Shown piece after piece: positions 52,711-62,430 of a stretch of DNA of 64,000 bases (position 1 is its first letter; each line of letters starts with the position of its first letter). This stretch comes from Rhizobiales bacterium Y(2018) (GTDB taxonomy: Bacteria > Pseudomonadota > Alphaproteobacteria > Rhizobiales > Aestuariivirgaceae): contig SCPD01000010.1 of assembly GCA_005502925.1 (NCBI GenBank), forward strand, positions 1 through 64,000, given 5' to 3'. The notes beneath the pieces were generated by a model. That model saw only the letters and a list, made by a program, of their open reading frames with translations. It did no database searches and was not told the origin of the DNA. A program made the position numbers and the translations under genes.

Positions 52711-54705
52711 GAAGAGCGGAAGCTCATGCACGGCGCGCACGCGATGCGCGTCGTTGGCCTTGAAAGCGAGCCAGCCCGAGCCTGCCATCTGGCGGCCGGC
52801 ATCGGCTTTGACGAGGCGCGGCAGACCCGAATAGTCCTCGAGCCAATAGAGGCCGCCGCCGGTCGCGCGGGCGACTGGGGCGAGCTTCTCTTCGGTGGCG
52901 ACGGGATCGGCCGTCTCCTTGGGATCGGCGCTGCCGATTGCAACGGCGGCGGTGAGCTTGCCGTCGGCCAGGCGGTGGATACCGGGCTCGGTCACCGCCA
53001 GGTCGGCGCGCCAGACGCCCGGCGTCACCTGCTTGAGCTCGACCTGCTTGGTGGCGCCTGAGGGCAAGGTCACCGTCACCGGGGCGGTCGTGTCGGCCAT
53101 GGTGCGGCGCTCGATGACGATATTGTCGTTGTCCTGCTTGCCGCTCAGATATTCCTCTTCGAGATCGGGCTCCTTCATCAGCCAGTGAGCGAGACGGCGC
53201 AGCAACTCGGTCTGCGGACCGCCGCCTTCATAGCCGCGCGCCCACAGCCAGCCGTGATCGGAAAGCAGCAGCGCAAGACGGCCTTGCTCTTCGCGCGACA
53301 GGACAAGAAGCGGCTTGCTGTCGAGGCCCGACATGACGACTTCGCCCGATTGCGCCTCGGCGTCCACCAGCCTGAACCAGCGGCCCCAATTGGGCGTCGC
53401 ACCTTGTGCGCCGGGAAGATCGCGCGTGACCGGATGGCGCTGGCCGCGGTCGGTAACCCGCGGCTTGAACCCGCCTTGCAAGACCTGGCCCGACGGTACG
53501 ACCTGCAGCACCGCATTCAACGGTGTGTTGTAGAGGCCATCTTCGGCGGCGAAGTCCGGGCCGGCGGCAATGAGCACGGCGCCGCCGCGTTTCACATAGT
53601 CGGCGATATTGGCGAGATACATCATCGGCAGAATGCCGCGCCGCTGATAGCGGTCGAAGATGATGAGATCGAATTCGTCGAGCTTCTCCACGAACAACTC
53701 GCGGGTGGGGAAGGCGATCAGCGACAATTCCTTGATCGGCGTGCCGTCCTGCTTCTCAGGCGGCCGCAGAATGGTGAAATGGACGAGATCGACGGAAGCG
53801 TCCGCCTTCAGGAGGTTGCGCCAGGTGCGTTCGCCCGGGTGCGGTTCGCCCGACACCAGGAGCACGCGCAGGCGATCGCGAATACCCTCGATGATCGAGA
53901 TCGCGCGGTTGTTCTGCTCAGTGAGCTCGCCCGGCAAGGCGTCGGCGATGATCTCGGTAATATTCTGACCGCCATGGTCGACGAGAACCGGAAGCGAGAC
54001 GCTCTGGCCGGGCTCGACCTCGATCGTGTGCTCCTCGCCATTGTTGGTGCGGATGGTGACGCCAATCGGTCCTGGTGCCGGGCCCTTCTCCTCGACGCGG
54101 AAGCGGATCGTCTGTTCCTTGCCGACGATACCGAAGCGCGGCGACTGCTCGATGACGATGCGCCGGTCGATCTCCTTGCGGCTGCCGGTGATGAGGCCAT
54201 GGATCGGTGCGTTGAGTCCGAGTTTTCCGGGCTCTGCCGGGACGTCGTGAACTTCACCGTCGGTGATGAAGACGGCGCCGGCGAAACGCTCGGGCGGCAC
54301 TTCCGACAAGGCTTCGTTCAGGGCCGTGAACAGGCGTGTGCCGTCATTCTCCGCGGAGGAATTCGAGGTCACGGTGACGACGCGCAGCTCGGTGTTGCCG
54401 AGGCGCGCCACCGCCTGTTTGAGATCGGCCAAGGCGCGCTCGGTGCGGGCGGTGCGGTCGCCGAAGCTCTGGCTACGGCTCTGGTCGACGACGGCGATGG
54501 CGATGTCGGACAGGCTTTCGCGGTCTTCGTTGCGCAGGCTCGGATTGACGAGAGCGGCGATGAGCAGCGCCAGCGCCGCTGCGCGCAGTATCCAGCCGCG
54601 CCCGCGGGTGAAGGCCGAGATGGCGATGAAAACAAGTCCACCGGCGGCGAGCGCTATGAGGAGCGGCCAGGGCAGCAGCGGTGCGATAGTGAAATCCCAG
54701 CCCAT
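52642..54705 (-). CDS. Membrane protein with glutamine-amidotransferase-like domain, MoxR operon
   Basis: A 687-residue protein with two or three N-terminal helices (LPWPLLIALAAGGLVFIAI; ILRAAALALLIAALVN), a VWA-like segment with a DxSxS-type site (VVDQSRSQSF, about residue 73), a beta-rich middle, and a class I glutamine-amidotransferase-like region (DLIIFDRYQRRG..., YVKRGGAVLIAAGPDF). A last helix lies near the C-terminus. No catalytic Cys is evident. Related proteins follow DUF4159 genes in alphaproteobacterial MoxR operons; function unknown. It begins one base from the DUF4159 gene stop and ends inside the convergent GNAT gene (69-base overlap). Confidence 0.75.
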   Translation of the reverse strand: MGWDFTIAPLLPWPLLIALAAGGLVFIAISAFTRGRGWILRAAALALLIAALVNPSLRNEDRESLSDIAIAVVDQSRSQSFGDRTARTERALADLKQAVARLGNTELRVVTVTSNSSAENDGTRLFTALNEALSEVPPERFAGAVFITDGEVHDVPAEPGKLGLNAPIHGLITGSRKEIDRRIVIEQSPRFGIVGKEQTIRFRVEEKGPAPGPIGVTIRTNNGEEHTIEVEPGQSVSLPVLVDHGGQNITEIIADALPGELTEQNNRAISIIEGIRDRLRVLLVSGEPHPGERTWRNLLKADASVDLVHFTILRPPEKQDGTPIKELSLIAFPTRELFVEKLDEFDLIIFDRYQRRGILPMMYLANIADYVKRGGAVLIAAGPDFAAEDGLYNTPLNAVLQVVPSGQVLQGGFKPRVTDRGQRHPVTRDLPGAQGATPNWGRWFRLVDAEAQSGEVVMSGLDSKPLLVLSREEQGRLALLLSDHGWLWARGYEGGGPQTELLRRLAHWLMKEPDLEEEYLSGKQDNDNIVIERRTMADTTAPVTVTLPSGATKQVELKQVTPGVWRADLAVTEPGIHRLADGKLTAAVAIGSADPKETADPVATEEKLAPVARATGGGLYWLEDYSGLPRLVKADAGRQMAGSGWLAFKANDAHRVRAVHELPLFSTLGSLGLLLMAFAAMWYREGR

Positions 54706-54706
54706 G

Positions 54707-57514
54707 CTATTGCCCCAATCTTTCGAGCAAAGCGGGGATGTGGACCTGATCCGCCTTGTAGTTACCGGTCAGCGCATACATCACGATGTTGACGCCGGTG
54801 CGGTAGGCGAGCTCACGCTGGCGCTCGCCGCCGGGCACGGTCGCATAAAGCGGCTGGCCGCGGCTGTCCTGCGCCCAGGCGGCGGCATAGTCATTGGCGC
54901 CGATGATGATCGATGTCACGCCGTCGGCATTGCCGGTATTCGCGGCACCACCTTCACCGCTCTCGACCCAGAGCTGGCCACGCTCATAACGGCCGGGGAA
55001 GGACTGCAGCAGGTAAAAGGCCTTGGTGAGGACGTGATCGGGTGGCACCGGTTCGATCGGCGGGATGTCGAGCTTCTCGACGACACGGCGCAGCGCCAGC
55101 GTGGCGCCCGAGACGTCGCCCGAGAGGCTGCCGAGATCGGTGCCGTCCTCGCGCGTGTCGAAGAAGATCGTTCCGCCATTCTTGATATAGGTGTTGAGCT
55201 TGGCGAGCGCTGCCGGCGAAGGCGCCTGGGCGTCGGGCAGAATGGGCCAATAGAGCAGCGGGAAGAAAACGATCTCGTCGCGGTCGAGATTGACGGGGAC
55301 GGGCTCGCCGGGTTCGACCGAGGTGCGCTCGACCAGGACATTGCCGAGGCCGGCAAGGCCCTGCCGGCTGATCTCGTCGACCTGGGTGTCGCCCGTCTCG
55401 ACATAAGCGAGCTTGGTCTGGAGCGTGCTGTCGAGCGCGAACTGGTCGGCGGCGGTGTCCTGCGCACGCGAAGGGGTCGGCTGCAGCAGAGGAAGCGCCA
55501 GAATGCCCAGGGCGACCATCGCTGCCGTACCGGCGCGCCGGGCCTTCAGCCGCTGCCAGCTGCCGCCCAGCCACAAAGCGGCGACGCAATCGAGCAGGAA
55601 GAGAAGGGCGGCCAAGCCGAAGAGATAGGGGGCGAGCGGAATCGCCGGCGCGCGTTCCAGCCCGCGCAGACTGGCGCCGGCGGGCAAAGCCGGCATGGGG
55701 GCGAGGTCTGCCTCGCCCATAGTGAGGTTGATGGCGCGTTCGAGGCTGCCGCGATTGTAGAAGCCCGCCGGATGCCTCGGTGAAGGCTTGGCGGCGTCGA
55801 TATCGGCGGCGGCGATCGGCTCGGCATCGGGCGAGGGATCGGCGAAATCGCCGGTGCCGGTCAGCACGCGGCGCGGCGTGAAAGCGGCCTGGCTGGCCGC
55901 TTCGCCGGAAGCCGTGCCGGCGCCGCTGCCGGCGCCGGGAGCGAGATCGAGGATGCGCCGCAACATTTCCACGAACATGCCAGACAAAGGAAGATTCGAC
56001 CAATCAGCGTTGGCGGTGACATGAAACAGCACGATCATGCCTTTTCCGCGGCGCTCGGCGGTGACGAGCGGGGTGCCGTCGGCGAGGCTGGCCCAGACCT
56101 TGGGCGTCAGATCGGCGGCGGGCTCGGCGAGCACCTGGCGGTTGACGACGACGGAACTATCGAGAGCGAGGCCCGAAAAGGGGCTTGTTTCGGCGAAGGG
56201 TTGCAGGACCTGCGGTGTCTCCCAGGAGAGAGCCGAGCCCAGGGCGCGGCCGCCTTCGCGCAAGGTGACGGGGATGAGCGAATCTTGAGCGGTGGCCATG
56301 CGGGGGCCGGCAAAACGCAAGAGAAGACCACCGCGCTCGATCCAGCCGGAGATCTGGTCCTGCTCTTCTTGCGGCAGCACGCCAATATCGGCGAGCGCCA
56401 GAACCGAAAGCCCGGCATCGAGCTGGTTCTTCAGGTCGCTCGCTTCCTTGGGCTCGAAGATCTCGGTGTAAGGCTCGAGCGCGCGCGAGACATAATAAAG
56501 CGGCGACAGCAGGGGCTGAGCCGACTCGAGTGAGCTGCCGGCCATGAGGGCGACCGTCTTGCGGCGCCAACGGTCGTCGAGAAGGTAGACGGCGCCGGCG
56601 CTGCGTTCATCCGCGAGCTCGACGCGCTCGACCTCGTTGCGCAATTCGAGCGGCAGCTCGATGAAGCCCTCGGCGCGCTGGGCCCCTTGGCCGAAAGTCA
56701 GCGTCGTCTCGGCGAGGTTGCGGCCATTGCCGGCCAGCGCCTTGGCGACGACCTTGTCCTGTGGTGCCGCGGGCGCGCGCAACGCCGTCACCTTCAGGCG
56801 ACCGCTTTCGATATCGGGGGTGGCGAGAGCGAGCGGCAGGCCGGTTGCGGGGGCAGCGATCACATCGAGCGTGGCGTTGCCGCCATTGAGGCCGAGCAAT
56901 CCCTGTGCGAAGTCCCGTGTCGTGCGGTGGTCGAGACCGTCCGACAGCCAGACAATGCTGAGGCCGGATGTCTCGCGATAGGCTTGCCGCAGACGCTCGA
57001 GCAGCGCCAGGCGGTCGGGTTGCAGGGCCCTGGGGGTGAGCGCGGAGATCCGGCTCATGGCCTCGCGCGCCGCTTGCGGCTGGAGATCGGAAGGACGCGC
57101 CACAGGTGCTGTGCCGGCGACCGCCACCGGCACGCCTGCTTGCTCGGCTGAAGCGGCGACATCCTGCAGGACCGCAAGACGCGCATCCCAATCCTTGGCC
57201 GCCGCCCAGCTGTCATCGACGACGATCAGCACCGGATTGCCGGCAAACCGCGCGGCGTCATAGGGCGACGACAGCAAGGGATGCGCCACGGCGAGGATGA
57301 GCAGAGCCGCCAGAGCGAGGCGCAACAGCAGCAGCCACCATGGAGTCTTGTCCGGCTGCTCCTCGCGCGGGATGAGATCGAGCAGCAGGCGCAGCGGCGG
57401 AAAGCGCACATGTTGCGGCCGGGGCGGCGTAAAACGCAGAAGCCACCAGATGACCGGAAGTGCTGCGAGGCCGGCCAGCGCCCAGGGGGTGAGGAAAGTG
57501 AGACTCTGCAGCAT
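54707..57514 (-). CDS. BatA-N/DUF4159 membrane protein, MoxR operon
   Basis: A 935-residue protein. Residues about 1-80 have two helices typical of the BatA/aerotolerance N-terminal domain (FLTPWALAGLAALPVIWWLL; RFPPLRLL), then a VWA-like stretch (PVLIVVDDSWAAAKDW) with a degenerate metal site. The C-terminal 200 residues form DUF4159 (LAKLNTYIKNGGTIFFDTRED), preceded by a helix near 640. The protein is a component of the MoxR-DUF58-BatA system implicated in envelope or respiratory maintenance in other bacteria. It overlaps the DUF58 gene by one base. Confidence 0.85.
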   Translation of the reverse strand: MLQSLTFLTPWALAGLAALPVIWWLLRFTPPRPQHVRFPPLRLLLDLIPREEQPDKTPWWLLLLRLALAALLILAVAHPLLSSPYDAARFAGNPVLIVVDDSWAAAKDWDARLAVLQDVAASAEQAGVPVAVAGTAPVARPSDLQPQAAREAMSRISALTPRALQPDRLALLERLRQAYRETSGLSIVWLSDGLDHRTTRDFAQGLLGLNGGNATLDVIAAPATGLPLALATPDIESGRLKVTALRAPAAPQDKVVAKALAGNGRNLAETTLTFGQGAQRAEGFIELPLELRNEVERVELADERSAGAVYLLDDRWRRKTVALMAGSSLESAQPLLSPLYYVSRALEPYTEIFEPKEASDLKNQLDAGLSVLALADIGVLPQEEQDQISGWIERGGLLLRFAGPRMATAQDSLIPVTLREGGRALGSALSWETPQVLQPFAETSPFSGLALDSSVVVNRQVLAEPAADLTPKVWASLADGTPLVTAERRGKGMIVLFHVTANADWSNLPLSGMFVEMLRRILDLAPGAGSGAGTASGEAASQAAFTPRRVLTGTGDFADPSPDAEPIAAADIDAAKPSPRHPAGFYNRGSLERAINLTMGEADLAPMPALPAGASLRGLERAPAIPLAPYLFGLAALLFLLDCVAALWLGGSWQRLKARRAGTAAMVALGILALPLLQPTPSRAQDTAADQFALDSTLQTKLAYVETGDTQVDEISRQGLAGLGNVLVERTSVEPGEPVPVNLDRDEIVFFPLLYWPILPDAQAPSPAALAKLNTYIKNGGTIFFDTREDGTDLGSLSGDVSGATLALRRVVEKLDIPPIEPVPPDHVLTKAFYLLQSFPGRYERGQLWVESGEGGAANTGNADGVTSIIIGANDYAAAWAQDSRGQPLYATVPGGERQRELAYRTGVNIVMYALTGNYKADQVHIPALLERLGQ

Positions 57515-58416
57515 CAGAAGGTCCTCGCGCCATTGGCGCGGCTCTTCTCGCCGCCGATCAGCCCATGCAGGGCATGGAGAATCTTGAGCGGCGCCTCGTC
57601 GGTGCGATGCACTGCGAAGCTCCAGCCGATGCGCCGCGCGATGTCACGCACCTGCGCACGCTGCTCCTGGAATTTGGCTTGATAGGCCTCGCGCAGGCTT
57701 TCGGTCTTGCCGGCGACATATTGAAGTGGCCCCGCCATCTCCTCGAATTGCACGCGGCCCGAATAGGGCAGCGTCTCTTCCGCCGGATCGGACACCTGCA
57801 CGACATGGCCCGCCACACCGTGCGCGGCGATCGAGCTCAGCGAGCGGGCGATTTCCCGCGGGCGCTCGAGAAAGTCGCCGAACATCAGCACGGTGGAGAA
57901 TTTCGGCAGCTTCACCGAATGCGGCAAGGTCTGCGAGGAAGGCTGCGCCATCAGCATCTGCGCCAGACGCAGCAAAGCGGGACGCGAATGGGCGGGAAGC
58001 ATGTCGGCGCCGAGGAGCGAGACACGCTCATTGGCGCGCACCGCGAGGCTCGCAATGGCAAGGGCGAGAAGCTTGGCGCGATCCGCCTTGGTCACATTGG
58101 CGAGATGCGATTGGAAGTTCATGGTGAGCGAGGGCGACACCCACAGCCACAATGTATTGGCGGCTTCCCATTCGTTCTCGCGGATGAAGACGCGGTCGGA
58201 GCGCGCCGAGCGGTGCCAGTCGATCTGCTGCACCGTGTCGCCGAAGGAATAGGGCCGATATTGCCAGAAGGTCTCGCCAGGTCCTGAGCGCTTGCGGCCA
58301 TGCACTCCGATGATCACGGTCGCGGCAATGCGTTGCGCCTCGACGAGAAGCGCCGGCAGCGCGCCGGACAGGTTTTCGGCGCGGTCATTGAGGGCGAGGG
58401 CTGCCCGGTCCTGCAT
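57514..58416 (-). CDS. DUF58 protein of the MoxR operon
   Basis: A 300-residue protein with the DUF58 signature: GVHGRKRSGPGETFWQYRPYSFGDTVQQIDWHRSARSDRVFIRENEWE (about residues 38-84), in which RPY...D-x-IDW-x-xSAR is diagnostic. A VWA-like remainder follows. DUF58 proteins partner with MoxR ATPases, which may remodel them. It starts seven bases after the MoxR gene stop. Reduction in VWA metal-site residues means metal binding is uncertain. Confidence 0.9.
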   Translation of the reverse strand: MQDRAALALNDRAENLSGALPALLVEAQRIAATVIIGVHGRKRSGPGETFWQYRPYSFGDTVQQIDWHRSARSDRVFIRENEWEAANTLWLWVSPSLTMNFQSHLANVTKADRAKLLALAIASLAVRANERVSLLGADMLPAHSRPALLRLAQMLMAQPSSQTLPHSVKLPKFSTVLMFGDFLERPREIARSLSSIAAHGVAGHVVQVSDPAEETLPYSGRVQFEEMAGPLQYVAGKTESLREAYQAKFQEQRAQVRDIARRIGWSFAVHRTDEAPLKILHALHGLIGGEKSRANGARTF

Positions 58417-58423
58417 TCTGGGA

Positions 58424-59422
58424 TCAGCTCAGCCGTGTCTTCAGGCGGGCGATCACGCTATCGATCGTCTCGCCGTCGGCACGTGCCGTGAAAGTGAGCG
58501 CCATGCGGTGGCGGAAGACCGGACCGACAAGGGCGAGCACATCGTCGATGGAGGGCGACAGCCGGCCGCCGAGCAAGGCCCGCGCACGGGCGCCGAGCAT
58601 CAAGGCCTGGCTGGCGCGCGGCGACGGGCCCCAGCCGATGGTCTTGTTGACGAATTCATCGGCGTCGGGTCCGGGGCGGGCGGCGCGCACGACCGACAGG
58701 ATGGCGTCGGCGACCTGTTCGCCGACGGGCATCAGGCGCACGAGGTGCTGGATCTTCATGAGCTCACCGGAGGTCAGCACGGTCTGAGCTTCGTCCTCTT
58801 CGGTGCCGGTGGTGGCGAAAAGCATGCGCCGTTCGGCATCGAGCGCCGGATAGGGCACGTCGATCTCGACCAGGAAGCGGTCGAGCTGGGCTTCCGGCAA
58901 GGGATAAGTGCCTTCCTGCTCGATCGGGTTCTGGGTGGCGAGCACATGGAAGGGGCGCGGCAAGTCATGGCGCACACCGGCAATAGTGATGTGATGCTCC
59001 TGCATCGCCTGCAGCAGGGCCGACTGGGTGCGCGGGCTGGCGCGGTTGATTTCGTCGGCCATCAGAAGCTGGCAGAAGACCGGCCCGGGCACGAAACGGA
59101 ACTGGCGGCGGCCATGCTCGCTCTCATCGAGCACTTCCGAGCCCAATATGTCGGCGGGCATGAGATCGGGGGTGAACTGGATGCGCTTCTCCTCAAGGCC
59201 CAGCACGCGGCCGAGGGTGGTCGCGAGCTTGGTCTTGGCGAGGCCGGGTGCTCCGACAAGCAGGCCATGGCCACCCGCCAGAATGGCGGTGAGCGACAGG
59301 TCGATGACCTCGGACTGGCCGAAGATCACCTTGCCGATGGCTTCGCGCACCTTTTCCAGGCGGCCGGCCATCTGGTCGAGTTCGGAAACAATATGCTTTT
59401 CAGCTTCATTGATGCTTGCCAT
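58424..59422 (-). CDS. MoxR-family AAA+ ATPase
   Basis: A 332-residue AAA+ protein starting at ATG 59422. Walker A is GAPGLAKT (about residues 56-63; the GxPGxxKT form used by MoxR), Walker B LLMADEINRASPRTQSALLQAM, and sensor 1 VLATQNPIEQEGTYPLPEAQLDRFL. These mark the MoxR branch. It is the first gene of the operon MoxR-DUF58-DUF4159-GATase-like. The family acts as chaperone-like ATPase for VWA-bearing partners. It is divergent from the DUF1285 gene 21 bases away. Confidence 0.92.
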   Translation of the reverse strand: MASINEAEKHIVSELDQMAGRLEKVREAIGKVIFGQSEVIDLSLTAILAGGHGLLVGAPGLAKTKLATTLGRVLGLEEKRIQFTPDLMPADILGSEVLDESEHGRRQFRFVPGPVFCQLLMADEINRASPRTQSALLQAMQEHHITIAGVRHDLPRPFHVLATQNPIEQEGTYPLPEAQLDRFLVEIDVPYPALDAERRMLFATTGTEEDEAQTVLTSGELMKIQHLVRLMPVGEQVADAILSVVRAARPGPDADEFVNKTIGWGPSPRASQALMLGARARALLGGRLSPSIDDVLALVGPVFRHRMALTFTARADGETIDSVIARLKTRLS

Positions 59423-59443
59423 GGGGCTCACTATAGTTTGGGC

Positions 59444-60115
59444 ATGGTCGGTTGCGAAACCAAATCTGGTGCGCCAAATGCCGAATCCGTTAATGAAATC
59501 CTTGTGAACAAGCATGGCCTTATCATGACCAAGCCGGAGCGCGACGCGGGCAACCCCCTGGCCGGCCTGAAAGAGGCCGAGCGCGCCTCGGGTAAGAAGG
59601 GGATGCCGCCGGTCCATTTGTGGAACCCGCCCTTTTGCGGCGATATCGACATGCGCATCGCGCAGGACGGCCTATGGTACTATTTGAACTCGCCGATCGG
59701 CCGCAAACCCTTGATGAAGCTCTTTGCTTCGGTGTTGAGGCATGACGAGGACGGGAAGTATTATCTCGTCACGCCGGTCGAAAAATGTGGCATCCGGGTC
59801 GACGACGCGCCCTTCGTCGCCATCAGGATGAGCGTCGAAGGCAAGGGGCGCGGTCAGTCCATCACTTTCGAGACCAATACCGACGACATTGTCACAATTG
59901 ACGCTACGCATCCGATGCGCGTGGCGGTCGAGGCGGGGACCGAAGGCCTGAAGCCCTATGTGCTGGTGCGTGGACGGCTCGAGGCGCTGGTCTCGCGGGC
60001 GCTGTTTTATGACCTGGTCGCCCTCGGCATGGTCGAGGGCGACTGGTTCGGCGTGTGGTCGGCTGGCCAATTCTGGCCGATGCAGCGTGCTGCTGAAATC
60101 GGTGCGGTCGCCTGA
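59444..60115 (+). CDS. DUF1285 family protein
   Basis: A 223-residue protein, start at ATG 59444 with TATAGT 12 bases upstream, or ATG 59525 (MTKPERDAGNPLAG) which gives the commoner length near 196. DUF1285 features: PPVHLWNPPFCGDIDMRI, GLWYYLNSPIGRKPLMKLFASVLR, YYLVTPVEKCGIRVDDAPF, and SRALFYDLVALG. Structures of the family show two domains with unknown function. It overlaps the Nudix gene by one base and heads the DUF1285-Nudix-CCA operon conserved in alphaproteobacteria. Confidence 0.85.
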   Translation: MVGCETKSGAPNAESVNEILVNKHGLIMTKPERDAGNPLAGLKEAERASGKKGMPPVHLWNPPFCGDIDMRIAQDGLWYYLNSPIGRKPLMKLFASVLRHDEDGKYYLVTPVEKCGIRVDDAPFVAIRMSVEGKGRGQSITFETNTDDIVTIDATHPMRVAVEAGTEGLKPYVLVRGRLEALVSRALFYDLVALGMVEGDWFGVWSAGQFWPMQRAAEIGAVA

Positions 60116-60747
60116 TGGACGATTTCAGGTTCGACGAAGCGGAAATTCGCGCGCGCGCCGCGACGCGGCTTCTGAAAGACGCGCCGCAGGCGGTGGCACG
60201 CAGCGACGATGATCTCAATCCCGATCTCAGGGCCATCGATCCGCTGAAAACCCGGCGCGCCGCCGCGGTGCTGGTGCCGATCGTGCTGCATGAGCCGGAA
60301 CTCACCGTGCTTCTCACCCAGCGCACCGATCATCTGGCGAGCCATGCCGGTCAGGTCGCGTTTCCAGGCGGCAAGATCGAGCCACGCGAGGATGCGCTCG
60401 CCGCCGCCTTGCGCGAAACGCGTGAGGAGACAGGACTCGATCAGAGCTATATCGAGCCGATCGGCTTTCTCGACGCCTATTTGACCCGCACCTCCTTCGA
60501 GGTCGTGCCGGTGGTGGCGCTGGTCAAACCGGGTTTCGTGCTGGCGCCGCATGAGGGCGAGGTCGCCGCCGTCTTCGAGGTGCCGCTCAGATTTCTCATG
60601 AGCCAGGAGAACCATGCGCGGCACAGCCGCGAATGGTTGGGCAAGGAGAGATTTTTTTATGCCATGCCCTATGGCGAAAGGTATATCTGGGGCGCCACTG
60701 CCGGCATGATCATGAATCTCTACGACCGTCTCTATCGCGCGCCATGA
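60115..60747 (+). CDS. Nudix hydrolase, CoA pyrophosphatase-type
   Basis: A 210-residue protein with RAAAVLVPIVLHEPELTVLLTQRTDHLASHAGQVAFPGG, the UPF0035/CoA-type signature (LLTxRxxxLxxHxGQVxFPGG), directly ahead of a full Nudix box (GKIEPREDALAAALRETREETG). The pair identifies CoA/acyl-CoA pyrophosphatases that act at the CoA diphosphate. It overlaps the CCA gene by four bases and the DUF1285 gene by one. Confidence 0.9.
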   Translation: MDDFRFDEAEIRARAATRLLKDAPQAVARSDDDLNPDLRAIDPLKTRRAAAVLVPIVLHEPELTVLLTQRTDHLASHAGQVAFPGGKIEPREDALAAALRETREETGLDQSYIEPIGFLDAYLTRTSFEVVPVVALVKPGFVLAPHEGEVAAVFEVPLRFLMSQENHARHSREWLGKERFFYAMPYGERYIWGATAGMIMNLYDRLYRAP

Positions 60748-61961
60748 CGACATTGCCTTCCCTCAGCTCCGAGCCCTGGCTCAAGGATGCGGCCTTGCGC
60801 CGGGTTTTCGACGCCCTTGCGGCGGCGGGCGGCGAGGCGCGTGTCGCCGGCGGTGCGGTGCGCAATACGCTGCTCGGTGAGCCGGTCAACGACATTGACA
60901 TCGCGACGACGCTGACGCCCGAGCGCATCATCGCGGCCGGCGAGAAAGCCCATCTCGGTGTGCATCCGACTGGCATCGCCCATGGCACGATCACGCTGGT
61001 CACCGGCGGCAAACCCTTCGAGGTGACGACCTTGCGTGTCGATGTCGAAACCTATGGCCGCAAGGCACGCGTCGCCTTCACCGACGACTGGGAAGCGGAT
61101 GCGCGCCGGCGCGATTTCACCATGAACGCGCTCTATTGTTCCGGAGACGGGAAAATATATGACCCTACAAAGGGTTATCCGGATATCTTAAGAAAAAGAG
61201 TCAGATTCGTCGGCGAGCCTGCGGCGCGCATCAAGGAGGACTATCTGCGCATCCTGCGCTTCTTCCGATTCCATGCGCGGTATGGCGCCGGCGCGCCCGA
61301 TCCCAAGGGGCTTGCCGCCTGCATCAGATACAAGGGCAAGCTTAAAGAACTCTCAAGCGAGCGCATTCGCCAGGAACTGTTCAAGCTGCTCGAGGCGAAG
61401 CGGGCGAGCGAGACGATCAAGCTGATGGCGGCCCGCAATGTGCTGAAGATGCTGTTCACGCCTCTTGCAGAGCTGAACGCTTTTGTCCGCATGGCGAAGA
61501 TCGATGCCGCGCAAGGCTTCGCTCCCGACGCCCTCTTGCGGCTCGTGCTCGTCGCCAAGGCGCCGATCGCCTTGCGCGAACATTTGCGCCTCACCAATGC
61601 GGAAATGAAACGCCTCGAAGCGATCGCGAGCCATACTTCACCGCATCCGTCGTTGCGCGACAAGGAACGCCGTGCGGTGCTCTATCGGTTGGGGCGGGCG
61701 ATTTGGCGCGATCAGGTCCGGCTCGCTTGGGCGCGGTCGGAGACGCGGGTCGACCGTAAGGCCTGGAGAGCGCTCCTCGATTTCGCCGATCAATGGATCA
61801 TTCCGCGCTTTCCGCTTTCCGGACAGGATCTCCTGGCGCATGGCTTCAAGCCAGGACCGGATCTCGGCCGCGAATTGGAGCGACTCGAAGACTGGTGGAT
61901 CGCGTCGGACTTTACTGAAAACAAAGACACCCTCCTGCACAAGCTGGAGGCCAGAGGCTGA
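60744..61961 (+). CDS. cca: CCA tRNA nucleotidyltransferase
   Basis: A 405-residue class II nucleotidyltransferase starting at ATG 60744. It shows RVAGGAVRNTLLGEPVNDIDIATT (the GG and DxD catalytic motif), VHPTGIAHGTITLV, FEVTTLR, RRRDFTMNALY and EDYLRILRFFRFHARYG. It adds or repairs the 3'-terminal CCA of tRNA. The alphaproteobacterial type lacks the HD phosphohydrolase domain, as here. It is the last gene of the three-gene operon. Confidence 0.9.
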   Translation: MTTLPSLSSEPWLKDAALRRVFDALAAAGGEARVAGGAVRNTLLGEPVNDIDIATTLTPERIIAAGEKAHLGVHPTGIAHGTITLVTGGKPFEVTTLRVDVETYGRKARVAFTDDWEADARRRDFTMNALYCSGDGKIYDPTKGYPDILRKRVRFVGEPAARIKEDYLRILRFFRFHARYGAGAPDPKGLAACIRYKGKLKELSSERIRQELFKLLEAKRASETIKLMAARNVLKMLFTPLAELNAFVRMAKIDAAQGFAPDALLRLVLVAKAPIALREHLRLTNAEMKRLEAIASHTSPHPSLRDKERRAVLYRLGRAIWRDQVRLAWARSETRVDRKAWRALLDFADQWIIPRFPLSGQDLLAHGFKPGPDLGRELERLEDWWIASDFTENKDTLLHKLEARG

Positions 61962-62027
61962 CGGGGCTGCTCATTACTCAAATCAGCAGAACGTTCAAAT
62001 ATCACGCCAGACAAAAAGGAGATCACA

Positions 62028-62390
62028 ATGGCTGACATCATCGTCATGAAAACTACGGGCGCGAAAGCGCCGAAGGTCGAGAAGGGGCAGGGCAGTGGGC
62101 CAACGCTTCTCAAGGGACCGTATAAGACCAAGACCTGGAACCACTATAAAGGTGAGAAGGGCCGGCTCTATTCGGGCATCTGGGAATCGACGCCAGGCAA
62201 GGTGAAGGTGGCCTATAAGGAATGGGAGTTCTGCCACTTCATCGAAGGCAAGGCCATCCTGACCAACGACAAGGGCAAGAAGTGGACGCTCAAGGCCGGT
62301 GACGGCTTCATCATTCCGCCGGGCTTCAAGGGAACTTGGGAAACGGTCGAGAAAGTGCGCAAGCACTATGTGATTCTGACGCCGAAATAA
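62028..62390 (+). CDS. Cupin-domain protein (cupin_3/DUF861)
   Basis: A 120-residue single-domain cupin: YSGIWESTPGKVKVAYKEWEFCHFIEGKAILTND, then WTLKAGDGFIIPPGFKGTWETVEKVRKHYVILTPK. The usual metal-binding His pair of motif 1 is largely replaced (EWEFCHFIEG), so a metal enzyme is not assured; the DUF861 family includes (S)-ureidoglycine aminohydrolase and EutQ-like members. AAAGGAG precedes the ATG. A very strong hairpin follows. Confidence 0.85.
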   Translation: MADIIVMKTTGAKAPKVEKGQGSGPTLLKGPYKTKTWNHYKGEKGRLYSGIWESTPGKVKVAYKEWEFCHFIEGKAILTNDKGKKWTLKAGDGFIIPPGFKGTWETVEKVRKHYVILTPK

Positions 62391-62430
62391 GGCAGTGCCG
62401 GATCGCGATTGAACAACAACATGTGTGATG

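Noticed and set aside
53185-54792. 535-codon plus-strand frame opposite the GATase-like gene
   Set aside because: Arg/Asp/Ala-rich translation with no motif; the minus-strand gene is part of a conserved operon.
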